From Pseudogymnoascus destructans (taxonomy: Eukaryota > Ascomycota > Leotiomycetes > Thelebolales > Thelebolaceae): a stretch of DNA of 64,000 nucleotides. The translations under genes were made by a program, and so were the position numbers. The stretch lies in the NCBI RefSeq assembly GCF_001641265.1, contig NW_020167526.1:496001-560000 (forward strand), read 5' to 3'. The first letter of the stretch is position 1. Each line of letters opens with the position of its first letter. The notes beneath the pieces were generated by a model. It saw only the letters and a list, made by a program, of their open reading frames with translations. It ran no database searches and was not told where the DNA came from. Below are positions 30,912-41,769 of the stretch, in pieces.

Positions 30912-32522
30912 ATGGCAAAACGATACGCAGTAGACTCCTTGGAGGACATTGCTGGGACAGACTCTCCAGCATCGAAGAAGTACCGGAGCGACAATCACCC
31001 GGGATTCCAGAATGGCGGCATCCCATCAAGGACGATGGTACAGGAGGGCCTCGAAACGAGCGAGCGGATCGAGGAGGAAGGCGCCCCAGGCGACTTTAAT
31101 GATATCGTGTCAGATGAAGAGCAGGTAGATACGAGGGTCTATCGGCAGGAAGCACCCATTGAAGGGTACGACGACCTATATCTCGACACAATCGACCGGC
31201 ACGTCCTGGACTTCGATTTCGAGAAACTCTGCTCTGTAACGCTATCCAATATCAACGTCTATGCATGTCTTGTCTGCGGGCGATACTATCAAGGACGTGG
31301 ACCTAAATCGCATGCGTATTTCCATTCTCTCGACGTCGATCATCATGTGTATATCAATATGCAGACGCAGAAGATTTATGTTCTCCCAGAAGGCTACGAA
31401 GTCAAGAACAAATCCCTTGACGATATCAAGTTCGTTTCGGATCCGAGGTATACAAAGCAAGAGGTCATGGGTTTGGATCACGCCCCGAAGGAAGCCTGGG
31501 CGCTCAACGGAAAGCAGTATACACCAGGATTCGTGGGCATGAACAACATCAAAGACAATGACTACTTCAATGTTGTCATACAAGCACTTTCTCACGTCCC
31601 ACCACTACGGAATTACTTTATGCTTGATGACTTTTCCACAAAGCCAGAGCTAGCGAAGCGGCTATCGATTCTGGTGCGCAAAATCTGGAACCCGAGAGCC
31701 TTCAAGGCACACGTCTCACCCCACGAATTGCTGCAAGAAGTATCACTGAGATCGAATAAGAAATTCTCACTCACGCAGCAAGCAGACCCCGTCGACTTCC
31801 TATCTTGGTTCCTCAATAACCTCCACGTCGCGCTCGGCGGCTCCAAAACAAAACCCGGAAGCAGCATCATGCAACAAATATTCCAAGGCAAGCTGAAAAT
31901 CGAGTCCCAAGCCATCACCGCAAAGGCCGACGCCGGCGACCGCCTACGCTTCGAAGAAGCTGCCGAGGTAAAGGCTGATGTCAGCCGCTTCCTCTTCCTT
32001 ACCCTAGATCTCCCCGCCGCGCCCCTTTTCCAGGACGAGCTCGAGCGCAATATCATCCCACAAGTTCCGCTCACATCCATTCTATCGAAGTACGATGGCT
32101 TGAAGGCGCAAGAACAGCTTAATCACCGCAGGCGGTACCGTTTACTTCACCCACTCCCGCCGTACCTGCTTTTCCACATCAAGCGCTTCAGTCAGAATAA
32201 GTTCGTCTCAGAGCGAAACCCTACCATCGTCACATTCGATGCGCGGAACTTGAATATGGGCCCGTACGTGGAGCCGAACCCAAAGTACGCGCCGCCTGGT
32301 GAACCGATCTGGTATGATCTCGTGGCGAACGTGATTCATGAGGCGGTGAGGGGGAGGGAGGATAGTGTGGAGGGGGAGGCGGAGAGGAGGGCTTGGAAGG
32401 TGCAGTTGAGGAGGAAGGAGGATTGGGTGCAGATTCAGGATTTGTTTGTGGAGCAGACGCAGAGGGAGTTGCTGTACCTTGGGGAGAGTTACTTGCAGAT
32501 TTGGGAGAAGAGGAGAGGCTGA
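30912..32522 (+). CDS. SAD1: U4/U6.U5 tri-snRNP protein SAD1/USP39
   Basis: 536 residues in one exon from ATG 30912. N-terminal low-complexity region (1-95), then a ZnF-UBP domain (about 95-195; KLCSVTLSNINVYACLVCGRYYQGRG, HAYFHSLDVDHHVYIN), then a UCH fold starting GFVGMNNIKDNDYFNVVIQAL. In active ubiquitin proteases this box has a catalytic Cys; here it is Asp, as in USP39/Sad1, so the domain is a pseudo-enzyme. It ends YLGESYLQIWEKR, a family hallmark. The protein stabilises the tri-snRNP during spliceosome assembly in the nucleus. Convergent with RRP9. Confidence 0.95.
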   Translation: MAKRYAVDSLEDIAGTDSPASKKYRSDNHPGFQNGGIPSRTMVQEGLETSERIEEEGAPGDFNDIVSDEEQVDTRVYRQEAPIEGYDDLYLDTIDRHVLDFDFEKLCSVTLSNINVYACLVCGRYYQGRGPKSHAYFHSLDVDHHVYINMQTQKIYVLPEGYEVKNKSLDDIKFVSDPRYTKQEVMGLDHAPKEAWALNGKQYTPGFVGMNNIKDNDYFNVVIQALSHVPPLRNYFMLDDFSTKPELAKRLSILVRKIWNPRAFKAHVSPHELLQEVSLRSNKKFSLTQQADPVDFLSWFLNNLHVALGGSKTKPGSSIMQQIFQGKLKIESQAITAKADAGDRLRFEEAAEVKADVSRFLFLTLDLPAAPLFQDELERNIIPQVPLTSILSKYDGLKAQEQLNHRRRYRLLHPLPPYLLFHIKRFSQNKFVSERNPTIVTFDARNLNMGPYVEPNPKYAPPGEPIWYDLVANVIHEAVRGREDSVEGEAERRAWKVQLRRKEDWVQIQDLFVEQTQRELLYLGESYLQIWEKRRG

Positions 32523-33012
32523 TGAGTGGGTTGGATGGTGGGGAGGTAGAGGGAGGGAGAGGCACCCTTCGATCTTGTTGTAGAACTGTAATTAATTGTA
32601 TGCTGGGCTGGTAATTAGCGTTAAAATCTATGAAGTGTATTTCTATAATATATATTGAGATGCCAACATGCTCGAAGTTTTTTGTAAATTATATATTGCT
32701 CTCGAATTATATATTGCTCTCGTTGAGAAATTTTAGTTATTGCTATAAAAAATCGATGTAATATAAATGCTGATTTAGAGGTTTATGAAATAGCTGGCGG
32801 GCTTACAGGAGCAAAGGAGCTATCATGGCAATGGTATGTTGAAACTTGAACTACTGGGAAGACACAACTCAATATCTCATAGAAACCATGAATTGTAACA
32901 TTATAATGCCATTCTGCGCTCAACTGAGCTGCGATTTCGCTTGCTATGCCAATCCATCTCCCTCCCACCAAGCATGCATAACTATATACAACACCACCTC
33001 CACCTACGATAT
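32523..33012. other. intergenic between convergent SAD1 and RRP9
   Basis: AT-rich 3' region with a short direct repeat (CTCGAATTATATATTGCTCTC region, 32690-32725). No gene. Confidence 0.5.
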
Positions 33013-34779
33013 CTAGGATTCCCTAGCTACCTCAAACACCATAGCCCCGTTTTTCCCGGCCACCTTTGCCCACCTCCCCATCCTGTGCTCTTTCCCGATC
33101 GCCACAACAATGCACGCCCCATCCTTCCCTCTATCCCCGCGCTCAAAGACGGAGATGTCATTGATGACGCCGCTAACCACTGGCTCCGGGTTCTTCTTCT
33201 GGTATGAAATAGTAACAGCAGTCTGCTCCACCGCTTCAGCCTCAGCAGACGAATCCTCCATCGAAACATCCTCCGTAGTAGCAGCAAGAGGAGCCTTAAC
33301 CGCACCGTGCGGCAAACCCGCAGCCCCTACCACCCCCAAAGCCTCAATCCTCTTCCTATCATCACTAACCTTCCACGCCCTCAACTGCCCATCCCAACTC
33401 CCCGACAAAATCACATCCGAATACGGAATCGTCGCAAGCGCCGTAATCCATCTCGGCTGCGGCTGCGGCGCCTTCGACGGATCAGGGTTAACCTCCGCAG
33501 ACGTCTCATCCAGCGCCAACGCCGGGTCGAAGCCGTGGGCAAGGGAGACGGTGTGGATGGGCTTCTTCTTGTGGATGACCCATAGCGAGATCGAACCGTT
33601 ATCCGAGCCAGTGACAAACATCTCCTCGTCAATCATCGCAATGCGGTCCATGCTCCCCTCCATTGCCTTGGGCGTAGAGGAACCACGGGCTCTCTTCCCG
33701 TCTCCGCCACCGCCGCCGCGGAAAACGAGCTGGGTCTCTTCAACCACCTTCCACAGCCTCGCTGTGCGGTCTCGCGCACCGACGCTGATGCACCGCTCTT
33801 GCGCTAGGGAGGCAACATCGACGACCTCGTCCTGGTGACCGAACAGCGTCTCGATGTAGGCCAGCTCGTCCAGAGACCAGATCTTGATCGTCCGATCGCT
33901 AGAAGCAGAGTACAGCTGGTTCGTGCCGCGACGGAACGTGAGTCCCGTGACGGAATCACGGTGCTGGGAAAACACACGTAGAGGCTCGAGGGTCGCAGCG
34001 TCCCAAATCACGATGCGCCTATCGCGACCACCCGTAGCGACAAACTTGCCGTCCTGGGAAGCGGCGACGCATAGGATGGCGGCGACGTGGCCCTTATAGG
34101 CGTTGTTCTTGGCCTCGTTCTTGTTTCCCTTTGCGATTGCGATGCGCTCGGGCCTTCGTTTGGGGGGTGGTGGGGGCTTCTTTGATTTCTTCTTGCCGTC
34201 TTTGGGGAGCCATTGGTTGTCGGGGAGGTCTTGGAGCTTCCACTTGATGAGGGAGATGTCTTTGGATACCGTGTAGGCGTAGGGATGACAGGTGGCTATC
34301 GAGGTTACGGTCTCGGTGTTGCTGCGGAAGAGGGTGTGGGATGCGGCAGAGAATGATAATTGCTTCGCCAGGCTGCGGTATATCCTGCCTTTGGTCTCGG
34401 CGACGTCTTCTTGTAACCTCTCTGCGATCAGGTCCCGGTCAATCTCTTCTGCGTCGAAGCCAACTTCATCCACCTCCTCTCTGATGTTCTCTAGGTATCG
34501 TTCTGCAAGTCGTAATCTCCTCTCGGCCGCTGTCTCTTCCTCGCCTCCAGACCCGGAGTCGCTCGACACCTCATCTAAGTCGACGCCATTGTCTCTAGGC
34601 CCGTCGTCGCTTTCCGAGTCGCTGCCCGATATCGACTCATCTCGCTGCTGTTTCCTCTGTTTTGGGGCAGAAGTCTCTTTCCTCGCACCAGACCCTGCGA
34701 CTCTTTTCTTCGGGGCTTCTGAGCTTGAGGGTCTCTTGCGCTTCTTCTGCGCCGCGGGAACTGTGAAAAACGAAGACAT
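33013..34779 (-). CDS. RRP9: U3 snoRNP protein RRP9 (WD40)
   Basis: 588 residues. The first ATG is at 34779 (MSSFFTVPAAQKKRKRP); codons upstream have no ATG. Basic/acidic N-terminus (1-95) with nuclear-localisation-like KKRKRP, a helical region (about 95-150), then WD40 repeats: GHVAAILCVAASQDGKFVATGGRDRR (about 245), HRDSVTGLTF, and the Rrp9-specific CISVGARDRTARLWKVVEETQLVFRGG (about 345-370). Rrp9/U3-55K binds U3 snoRNA for early 18S rRNA processing in the nucleolus. A short Gly-rich insertion follows the RGG. Divergent from PRE1. Confidence 0.95.
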   Translation of the reverse strand: MSSFFTVPAAQKKRKRPSSSEAPKKRVAGSGARKETSAPKQRKQQRDESISGSDSESDDGPRDNGVDLDEVSSDSGSGGEEETAAERRLRLAERYLENIREEVDEVGFDAEEIDRDLIAERLQEDVAETKGRIYRSLAKQLSFSAASHTLFRSNTETVTSIATCHPYAYTVSKDISLIKWKLQDLPDNQWLPKDGKKKSKKPPPPPKRRPERIAIAKGNKNEAKNNAYKGHVAAILCVAASQDGKFVATGGRDRRIVIWDAATLEPLRVFSQHRDSVTGLTFRRGTNQLYSASSDRTIKIWSLDELAYIETLFGHQDEVVDVASLAQERCISVGARDRTARLWKVVEETQLVFRGGGGGDGKRARGSSTPKAMEGSMDRIAMIDEEMFVTGSDNGSISLWVIHKKKPIHTVSLAHGFDPALALDETSAEVNPDPSKAPQPQPRWITALATIPYSDVILSGSWDGQLRAWKVSDDRKRIEALGVVGAAGLPHGAVKAPLAATTEDVSMEDSSAEAEAVEQTAVTISYQKKNPEPVVSGVINDISVFERGDRGKDGACIVVAIGKEHRMGRWAKVAGKNGAMVFEVARES

Positions 34780-35157
34780 GTCGTAATTTGTCTGGGTCAA
34801 AATTCAAAGTTTCCCATAACCATATTTCGTTACCCAGCGTACAAAATAAATTCTTCGCCCCAAGAGTTTCTTGCCAGAAAGGCGGTCAAGGAAAGTTTGG
34901 CAGGAGGCCAGGCAAGTCAGGCAGAATCCGACGCGTCAGGTTAAGCTAATCCGCTAGAGCTATCCGCTGTGATTGAGAGAGCTCAGGACTGACGCTGGAG
35001 CCTCATCAGCCATCAATCACCGCTTTACGTCCACGAAGATACCCCGAGCGACGACGTGCATAGCTTTACTCCTCAGCTATACTCATCACCATTTCATCAG
35101 TGATTTGACATCACCTTCACACCCTGAGCTTCTCCGACCAAACAGCAACCCGCCAAG
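34780..35157. promoter_or_regulatory. bidirectional promoter region RRP9/PRE1
   Basis: 378 bp separate the start codons of two divergent housekeeping genes. No TATA box is obvious. Confidence 0.5.
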
Positions 35158-35950
35158 ATGTGAGTTTCTTGTTATTCCGAGTGCTATCGCGGCCTCGCAT
35201 TACGGCTTCTAATAGCGTGTACAGGGAGGTTCTACTTGGTATCACTGGAAAGGACTTTACCCTCGTCGCCGCCTCCAAAGCGGCCATGAGAGGCGCCACC
35301 ATCCTGAAGGCATCCGACGACAAGACCCGCGCGCTCAACCAGCACACATTGATGGCCTTCTCCGGCGAGGCAGGCGATACCAGTACGTCGAAGCCTTCTT
35401 AAATTACTGGCGTATCTAACAATCACCTAGTCCAATTCGCAGAATACATCCAAGCAAACGCCCAGCTGTACTCGATGCGCAACCAGATCGACCTATCACC
35501 GTCCGCCGTTGCGAACTTCGTCCGCGGACAACTGGCCTCGAGCTTACGCTCGAGGAACCCGTATAATGTCAACCTCCTGCTTGGAGGCGTTGATCCCATC
35601 ACCGGGAAGCCGAGCTTGTACTGGCTGGACTACCTAGCATCGTTGGCTCAATTACCATATGCCGCCCACGGCTACGCACAGTACGTTTCCTCTCTCTGAA
35701 GACTAATCGGAAAGATGGAATTTGCATGCTAACTGATCCATGCTACAGATACTACTGCCTCTCTATCCTTGATAAGCACCACCACCCCGATATTGACTTT
35801 GAGCAAGGAATGAAGATCCTGCGACTGTGCACGGATGAGCTGAAGAGGAGATTGCCGGTGGACTTCAAGGGGATGCTGGTGAAGGTTATCACGAAGGATG
35901 GGATCAGGGAGGTAGAGTATGATGATGATGCGGTGGTGAAGAGCGCCTGA
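35158..35950 (+). CDS. PRE1: 20S proteasome subunit beta-4 (PRE1)
   Basis: Four exons: 35158-35159, 35225-35382, 35431-35680, 35749-35950, giving 203 residues. The start codon is split: exon 1 supplies AT and exon 2 the G, with donor GTGAGT and acceptor ACAG. The protein begins MEVLLGITGKDFTLVAASKAAMRG and continues FAEYIQANAQLYSMRNQ and NPYNVNLLLGG, as in Pre1/PSMB2. This beta subunit lacks the catalytic N-terminal Thr and is a structural part of the proteasome core. Introns are short (65, 48, 68 bp). Confidence 0.93.
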
Positions 35951-36360
35951 TGTGGGGTGGGAGAGCGTGTCTTGTTTCTATGGTGTTCTAGAGCATAGCA
36001 TTCGGGTAGAATGCAATATGGTCCTGTTATGGTCCTGTTATGGTCCTGCTCTGGCTGCGTATGAACACCCTCACAGTGGTGGAAGGACATACTAGTCACG
36101 TGAAGACTGGCAGTGGCAGGGCTGATTACGGAGTATAGAATATGCATTTCTTTTGTGGGGTAGAAAATAACGTGGCGAATAGTTGGGAACCCAAAGACGG
36201 TAGGACTCAAACATTATATGCATATTCTTCTGCATGTACTTCGTTTACAGAGTACGGACATCGTACACAGTTCAAACATACGCTGCACAGTATGTTGGTA
36301 GCGCTGGTAGAAGAAAGCGGTCTGGTTTGCCTCGAGGGGTATTCGAGCACGTGACTATCT

Positions 36361-36545
36361 TTTCCCCCAGCCCAGCCTGTCCCCCAGCGTCCCCCAGCCT
36401 GTCCCCCAGCGTCCCCCAGCCTGTCCCCCAGCCTGTCCCAGCCTGTCCCCAGCCTGTCCCCAGCCTGTCCCCAGCCTGTCCCCCAGCCTGTCCTCAGCCC
36501 CAGCCTGTCCCCCAGCGTCCCCCAGCCTGTCCTACAGCCTGTCTA
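36361..36545. repeat. minisatellite, CCCAGCCTGTCC units
   Basis: About 15 copies of an 11-13 bp unit CCCCAGCCTGTC, some with GCGTCC variants. It lies between PRE1 and DED1; no other gene is seen in 35951-37405. Confidence 0.9.
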
Positions 36546-36945
36546 CAGTTACGTTACTGCATGCACTCCAACATACAGGGGGCGAAATCCCCGTAGTTGA
36601 GTTGTAGTTGAGTTGGAAGAGTAAGAGCAGTATGGTTATAGGTTTATGAAGATTATTTGATATTCAGAGTACTGTTGAAATGTTTGCTCCTGTTGATTTT
36701 AGTAGAGAACCAGGTGGCAAAGGCAAAAGAAGAAAAAAAAGTGTTTCATCCAACATCTATAATATGCATGTACCTTTCACACCGCCCACACGCCAAAAAG
36801 GTACTTAGCATCGCCGTCCCCCAAAATAGTGGCGGTGATCCAACTTTCTACGCTAAAGTAGAGTAAAGTACAAGAACGACGCTAATGAAGCACGCTACCC
36901 ACGAATTTTCTCGGCTTTTGCCTTTGCCCTACCCATGTTTTTATT

Positions 36946-36975
36946 CCGCCTTCGCCTTCGCCTTCGCCTTCGCCT
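36946..36975. repeat. CCTTCG hexanucleotide microsatellite
   Basis: Five near-perfect copies in the pyrimidine-rich region ahead of DED1 (about 430 bp upstream of its ATG), probably promoter or 5' UTR. Confidence 0.8.
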
Positions 36976-37405
36976 TCCCGACCTCGTCTGCCTCCTCTCT
37001 CTCTTGATCTCTTCGATTCTTCAAACTCTCCTCCTCCATCAAACAAATCCTACCTCTTACCACTTTATATCTCCACATCATCTCCTCTCCTCTCTCTCAA
37101 TCACCTTTCTTCATTCCTTACGAAAGCCTTTCTTTCACGAGGAATATAGTTTGACGAGATTAATTACTGTCCCTTCTTCAACGGCCTCTCTACGCTCGAA
37201 GAAATAGATTCGTACAGCAACGACTCTCTTTTTTCGTCTTTAGATTTCTTCTTCGATCTTTTCGACGCGCTTTATTTGATCACCCCAGCGATCTTGAAAG
37301 AGTACCCAGTACAGGCCGATTAATCAACCTCTCCAACAGCTCGCAGATTCAGCATCTACAGAACCAACGAAACTTCAGCTTACGATCACCTCAAGACCAC
37401 ACAAT

Positions 37406-39629
37406 ATGGCTGATCAACTCAACATGAACGGACTCTCCCTGGGAGAGCAGCGCTCTTACATCCCTCCCCACATGCGTGGAAAGATGGGCGGTGCTCCCCC
37501 AGCTGGCATTCCCCAGGTGGATGGGCCAGGCCCGGCTCCTGCTGCTGCTGCCAACGGTGGCGGAATGGGCGCCAGTGCGTGGGCTCAACCAGCTCCGTAA
37601 GTTTACATACACCAGACCTTTCAACTGATCATATCTAACATCATCTTAGATCCAACGGCTTTGCCGCTGACGGACCTCGACCAGGCGGCGACTGGGCTGC
37701 TGCCCCTGCATTTGCTCCCGGCGCACGTGGAGGAGCTCCTCCTGCACGCGGTGGCGGCAGATGGCAAGACTCCCGCTCCGGCGGTGGTGGCTCATTCGAC
37801 CCCAATGCATACGGCAACCCTGCTGCCGGCGGTGGTGGCGGCGCTGTCTCCGCTCGTGGCGGTGGTGACGGACAATGGAGGGATGGCAAGCACATTTCTG
37901 GCCCAGCCAACCCCCGTGTGGAGCGCGAGCTCTTCGGTATCGCCGACGACCCAACCAAGCAACAGACTGGTATCAACTTCGAGAAGTACGATGATATCCC
38001 AGTCGAGGCTTCCGGACACGATGTCCCCGAGCCAGTCCTCAAGTTCACCAACCCTCCTTTGGACGACCATCTGCTCCGCAACATCGACCTCGCCCACTAC
38101 AAGGTCCCAACCCCAGTCCAGAAGTACTCCATCCCAATTGTCATGGGTGGTCGCGATCTGATGGCTTGTGCCCAAACTGGTTCCGGAAAGACTGGTGGTT
38201 TCTTGTTCCCCATCCTGTCTCAGGCTTTCATCAACGGCCCATCCCCAGCCCCAGCAGGTGCAGGTGGCAACTTTGGACGCCAACGCAAGGCTTACCCAAC
38301 CTCCCTGATCCTGGCTCCTACCCGTGAGCTGGTTTCCCAGATTTACGAGGAGTCCCGCAAGTTCGCCTACAGATCGTGGGTTAGACCTTGTGTCGTCTAC
38401 GGTGGTGCCGATATCGGTTCCCAGCTTCGCCAGATCGAGCGTGGTTGTGATCTCCTCGTTGCCACCCCCGGTCGTCTCGTCGATCTGATTGAGCGTGGCC
38501 GTATCTCCCTTTGCAACATCAAGTACCTCGTCCTCGATGAGGCTGATCGCATGTTGGACATGGGTTTCGAGCCCCAAATTCGCCGCATTGTTGAGGGCGA
38601 GGATATGCCCGGTGTTCAGGGCCGCCAGACGCTCATGTTTTCCGCCACTTTCCCGCGCGACATCCAGATGCTAGCCCGTGATTTCTTGAAGGATTACGTC
38701 TTCTTGTCTGTTGGACGTGTCGGTTCCACCTCTGAGAACATCACCCAGAAGGTTGAGTACGTTGAGGATATGGACAAGCGCTCGGTTCTTTTGGATATTC
38801 TCCACACCCACGGCGCTGGTCTCACTCTGATCTTCGTTGAGACGAAGCGCATGGCCGATTCGCTGTCGGATTTCCTGATCAACCAGAACTTCCCAGCCAC
38901 CTCCATTCACGGAGACCGCACTCAACGCGAGCGTGAGCGTGCCCTCGAGATGTTCCGTAACGGTCGCTGCCCAATCTTGGTTGCCACCGCCGTTGCTGCT
39001 CGTGTAAGTATTTGTCCTTTCGTTCCTTCTACCCCTGGAAATCTTCAGTCGACGCCTATCACAAGAATAATAATACATTTACTAATATATTTTTTAAAAA
39101 GGGTTTGGACATCCCGAATGTCACCCACGTTGTCAACTACGATCTCCCAACTGACATCGACGACTACGTCCACCGTATCGGTCGTACTGGTCGTGCCGGT
39201 AACACCGGTATCTCCACTGCGTTCTTCAATCGTGGCAACCGCGGCGTCGTCCGTGATCTCCTCGAGCTTCTCAAGGAGGCCAACCAGGAGGTTCCTGCCT
39301 TCCTCGAGAACATTGCTCGCGAGGGTGCTGGCTTCGGTGGCAGCTCCCGTGGTGGCCGCACCGGTGGCCGTGGACGTGGAAGCGGTGCCAACCGCGATTT
39401 CCGTAAGCTCGGTGGCAGCGCCGTTCCATTCTCCGGTGGCTTTGCTGGCGGCGCACCTGCTGCATACGGTGGTGGCGGTGGTGGCTACAACGCTGCTCCC
39501 CAGGCTGCTTATGGCGGTGGTGGTGGTGGTGGTAGCGGCAGCTACGGTGGCGGCGGTGGTGGACAGGGATATGGCGGCGGCAGCTACGGAAACCCAAGCG
39601 GACCTGGCGGCCAATCCTCGTGGTGGTAA
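37406..39629 (+). CDS. DED1: DEAD-box RNA helicase DED1
   Basis: Three exons: 37406-37596, 37650-39003, 39102-39629, giving 690 residues. N-terminus with YIPPHMRGK, the eIF4E-binding-like region, then RG-rich repeats; Q motif (VPTPVQKYSIP); motif I AQTGSGKT; Ia PTRELVSQI; Ib TPGRLVDLI; II VLDEADRML; III SATFPRDIQ; IV LIFVETKR; V ATAVAARGLDIPNV (spanning intron 2); VI YVHRIGRTGRAGNTG. The C-terminus is Gly/Tyr rich and ends GGQSSWW, as in Ded1/DDX3. It remodels mRNA for translation initiation in the cytoplasm. Upstream 37200-37400 is a pyrimidine-rich leader. A second intron of 98 bp interrupts helicase motif V. Confidence 0.97.
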
Positions 39630-40856
39630 ATACTCCACTCGGGGCGACTCGTCTCTACTCTTCGGACTTTGATGGCGACGCCGCACAGTACCTGCAAGAC
39701 CGAGACTTGTGGAACTTATTTCTTTTCGATCGATCTGTACTTGCTTCGATAATTCTTTTTGCTTTTTATATCTCATTTTGCGAGATTCGATTTCACGATG
39801 GCAGCATTCACGGGCACACTGCACAGAGAGCAGACTTGTGAACTCGACCATACACCGGCATACGATAGATAGCGTTGTCTTTTGTTTCTGGCTGTCTCTT
39901 CACCTTTTTCTTGATACCCAAATACATCAAGGAGCGAGGTGGCATCAGGCAGGCTGCATGAGATATCTGGGTGGCGCAAGGATAGGCCATCTGATGCTTT
40001 CACACAATGGGGATAGGAGCCAGAGGGACAAATCATCTGGGATTCGAATTACGCATTATGACCGTCATGTCAGCGCTTAATCTCTCTTTTTATTCGCACC
40101 GCGGCTTCGCTTACCAGAAGCGCTGTGTGGGACTTGCGATTCTACTTTTTCCTTTTTCCTCGCATAGACTGGCTGAAGTTTTTGTCGTCACGCTCTACCG
40201 GATCATATGGGCTTCGATCGTAGACAAAAGTGGATTTTCATTCGATTTTCAACAACCGGGCCGGCAGACCCTGTTGCGAGCGGCGGATCTCTTAACGCAT
40301 TCATGGGATCTTCTTCTGGGCGATGCGGTAAATATATTGGGCATCGAAAAATGTGCTATTCGGCGGGCGCGTCTTTGAAGCAGGCATATTCCTTTTGTTC
40401 TCTAGATATGCATAGAGGATGGAGAGGAGCGTGCGGTACGACGCTATGGCGCTGATGGCATTACGGAAGTGCTCCGGCCTCTTTGCACGCGTGAGGGCGG
40501 TGGCTTTACCCTTTCGGAGGGTTGGGGATGTGCTGCACTCATGTGCGAGGACTCGACGGGATCACTTAACTTGGGGTATCCGAATTGAAACGTCTACGTA
40601 TAAAACAATGCTACCTCGCCGTGATATGAACGCATGATATTTTATTATGTGAACAAGTAAATATGCTAATAATTCTCGTAGCTGCAAGAAACAGCTCAAA
40701 AGCTTGATGTGGGGGGGGACAGCGCTGAAAAGTAACTTCGTTAATCTTGCTACGAGGTTGTCGCGCGAAATAGAACAGCCTGGATGAAAAAAAGCATGGG
40801 TAAATACTCTAATTCATAATAACCGCGGAACCGGTCGCCCCGCGCTTGGACCCTTC
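39630..40856. other. DED1 3' region and intergenic
   Basis: No supported coding gene; open frames here are short and without recognisable motifs. Confidence 0.5.
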
Positions 40857-41172
40857 ATACTACACCACCACACCCTACATAATGATCCTTAATCAATTGT
40901 AGTTGGTTCCTGGCGCCTCTCGTACGTACGGGCATTATGTCCCATAATACCACATGTGCCACAGCGCCGTTGCTGTCCCTTAGAACCCACCTGCCAACTA
41001 CTCTCACTTGCTACCTCCGATCGGACTTGAGCATCTACCTCTGTACTCTAAAGGATATCCTCTCCCTCACGTACAGAGAGACTACCACCTTGCATTATAC
41101 GCCTCTTGCGCTTCCTTTCCCTCCTCTTTTTCTGTTCATTTGCTGCTTGTAGAGCCTTAACTTCTGTTGAAT
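40857..41172 (-). pseudogene. pogo transposase 3' relic (family of 53062)
   Basis: On the minus strand it matches 54440-54760: ANEQKKRRERKRKRR, GGSLSVREGED, a TAG where Gln/Met would follow, the zinc knuckle RCGTCGIMGHNAR and the shared downstream ATCATTATGTAGGG. Only the last quarter of the gene is present. Confidence 0.8.
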
Positions 41173-41379
41173 CATCGACGCGGAAGCAGGGATCAGAGCC
41201 CTGATACCGAAGCTGTGTCAGCCAGCTTCGTGATCCTCCGGATCCTAGATCTTCCGATTCTGAAGTTTCGATTCTGAAGCTCTAGGGAACGGACCGGAAC
41301 CAGGAGGGTTTCAGGATCCGAGCATTTCAACTCTTTGAGTAGATACGGATAATCACGTCTTCAAAAGGCAGTATATAAT

Positions 41380-41655
41380 AATGATAACGGCAATTGTGCG
41401 ATTCAGAAACGTGACAACGCAAGGTAAAGATTCATTTGTGAAGACGTAAGATATAGAACACAAAACAATCTGAAGTTTGAGATTTTCGATGACATTGTTG
41501 TCAAGGATATTCGTGGCAGAGAAAAGGAGTTTACCCTAGACACCAACGGATTCACGATCATGCACCATAAGAGTAGCCTCGCAAGTTATGAGACATGGGA
41601 TAATGTGCGAGCTTACAAAAGAGAAACTGAAGAGTCGCTGAAGAATTGGTTTGAT
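41380..41655 (+). pseudogene. possible relic of a CmcJ/AsaB-like protein
   Basis: A fragment reads LKFEIFDDIVVKDIRGREKE, FTLDTNGFTIMHH and ends NWFDAC-stop; upstream, in another frame, RNVTTQGKDSFVKT. The pair DIRGRE ... FTLDTNGF resembles the N-terminus of fungal CmcJ/AsaB-like (GA4 desaturase family) proteins. Frame changes and a stop show it is dead; no catalytic half follows. I recognise the family only moderately well. Confidence 0.4.
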
Positions 41656-41656
41656 G

Positions 41657-41769
41657 CCTGTTGAACACATATTGGAGTTTGAAACTACGGGGAGCGAAGC
41701 CCCTATATATACACAGTTGGTATACAGGCTACGCATGTGCAGCGTACTACTAGGAACGCAGTTCTAACA
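41657..41769 (+). repeat. possible small solo LTR
   Basis: TGTTGAACAC ... TTCTAACA, 113 bp, containing a GGGGAGC/GCCCC stem and TATATATA. It interrupts the relic above. The flanks (ATGCC/GATAT) are not a duplication, so this is weak. 41770-42237 shows nothing else I can name. Confidence 0.3.

Noticed and set aside
31510..31580. SAD1/USP39 as an active deubiquitinase
   Set aside because: The catalytic Cys position is Asp, as in the known inactive family.
33013..33838. Long plus-strand open frames opposite RRP9, and similar ones opposite DED1, SAD1 and POL31
   Set aside because: They are antisense shadows of GC-rich coding sequence without start context or domains.
34780..34800. RRP9 start seven codons further upstream
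   Set aside because: That codon is TTG, not ATG; the first ATG at 34779 gives the conserved MSSFF start.
36361..36545. The C-rich repeat as a CRISPR-like array or coding repeat
   Set aside because: No spacers, no conserved frame; it is a minisatellite in a eukaryotic genome.
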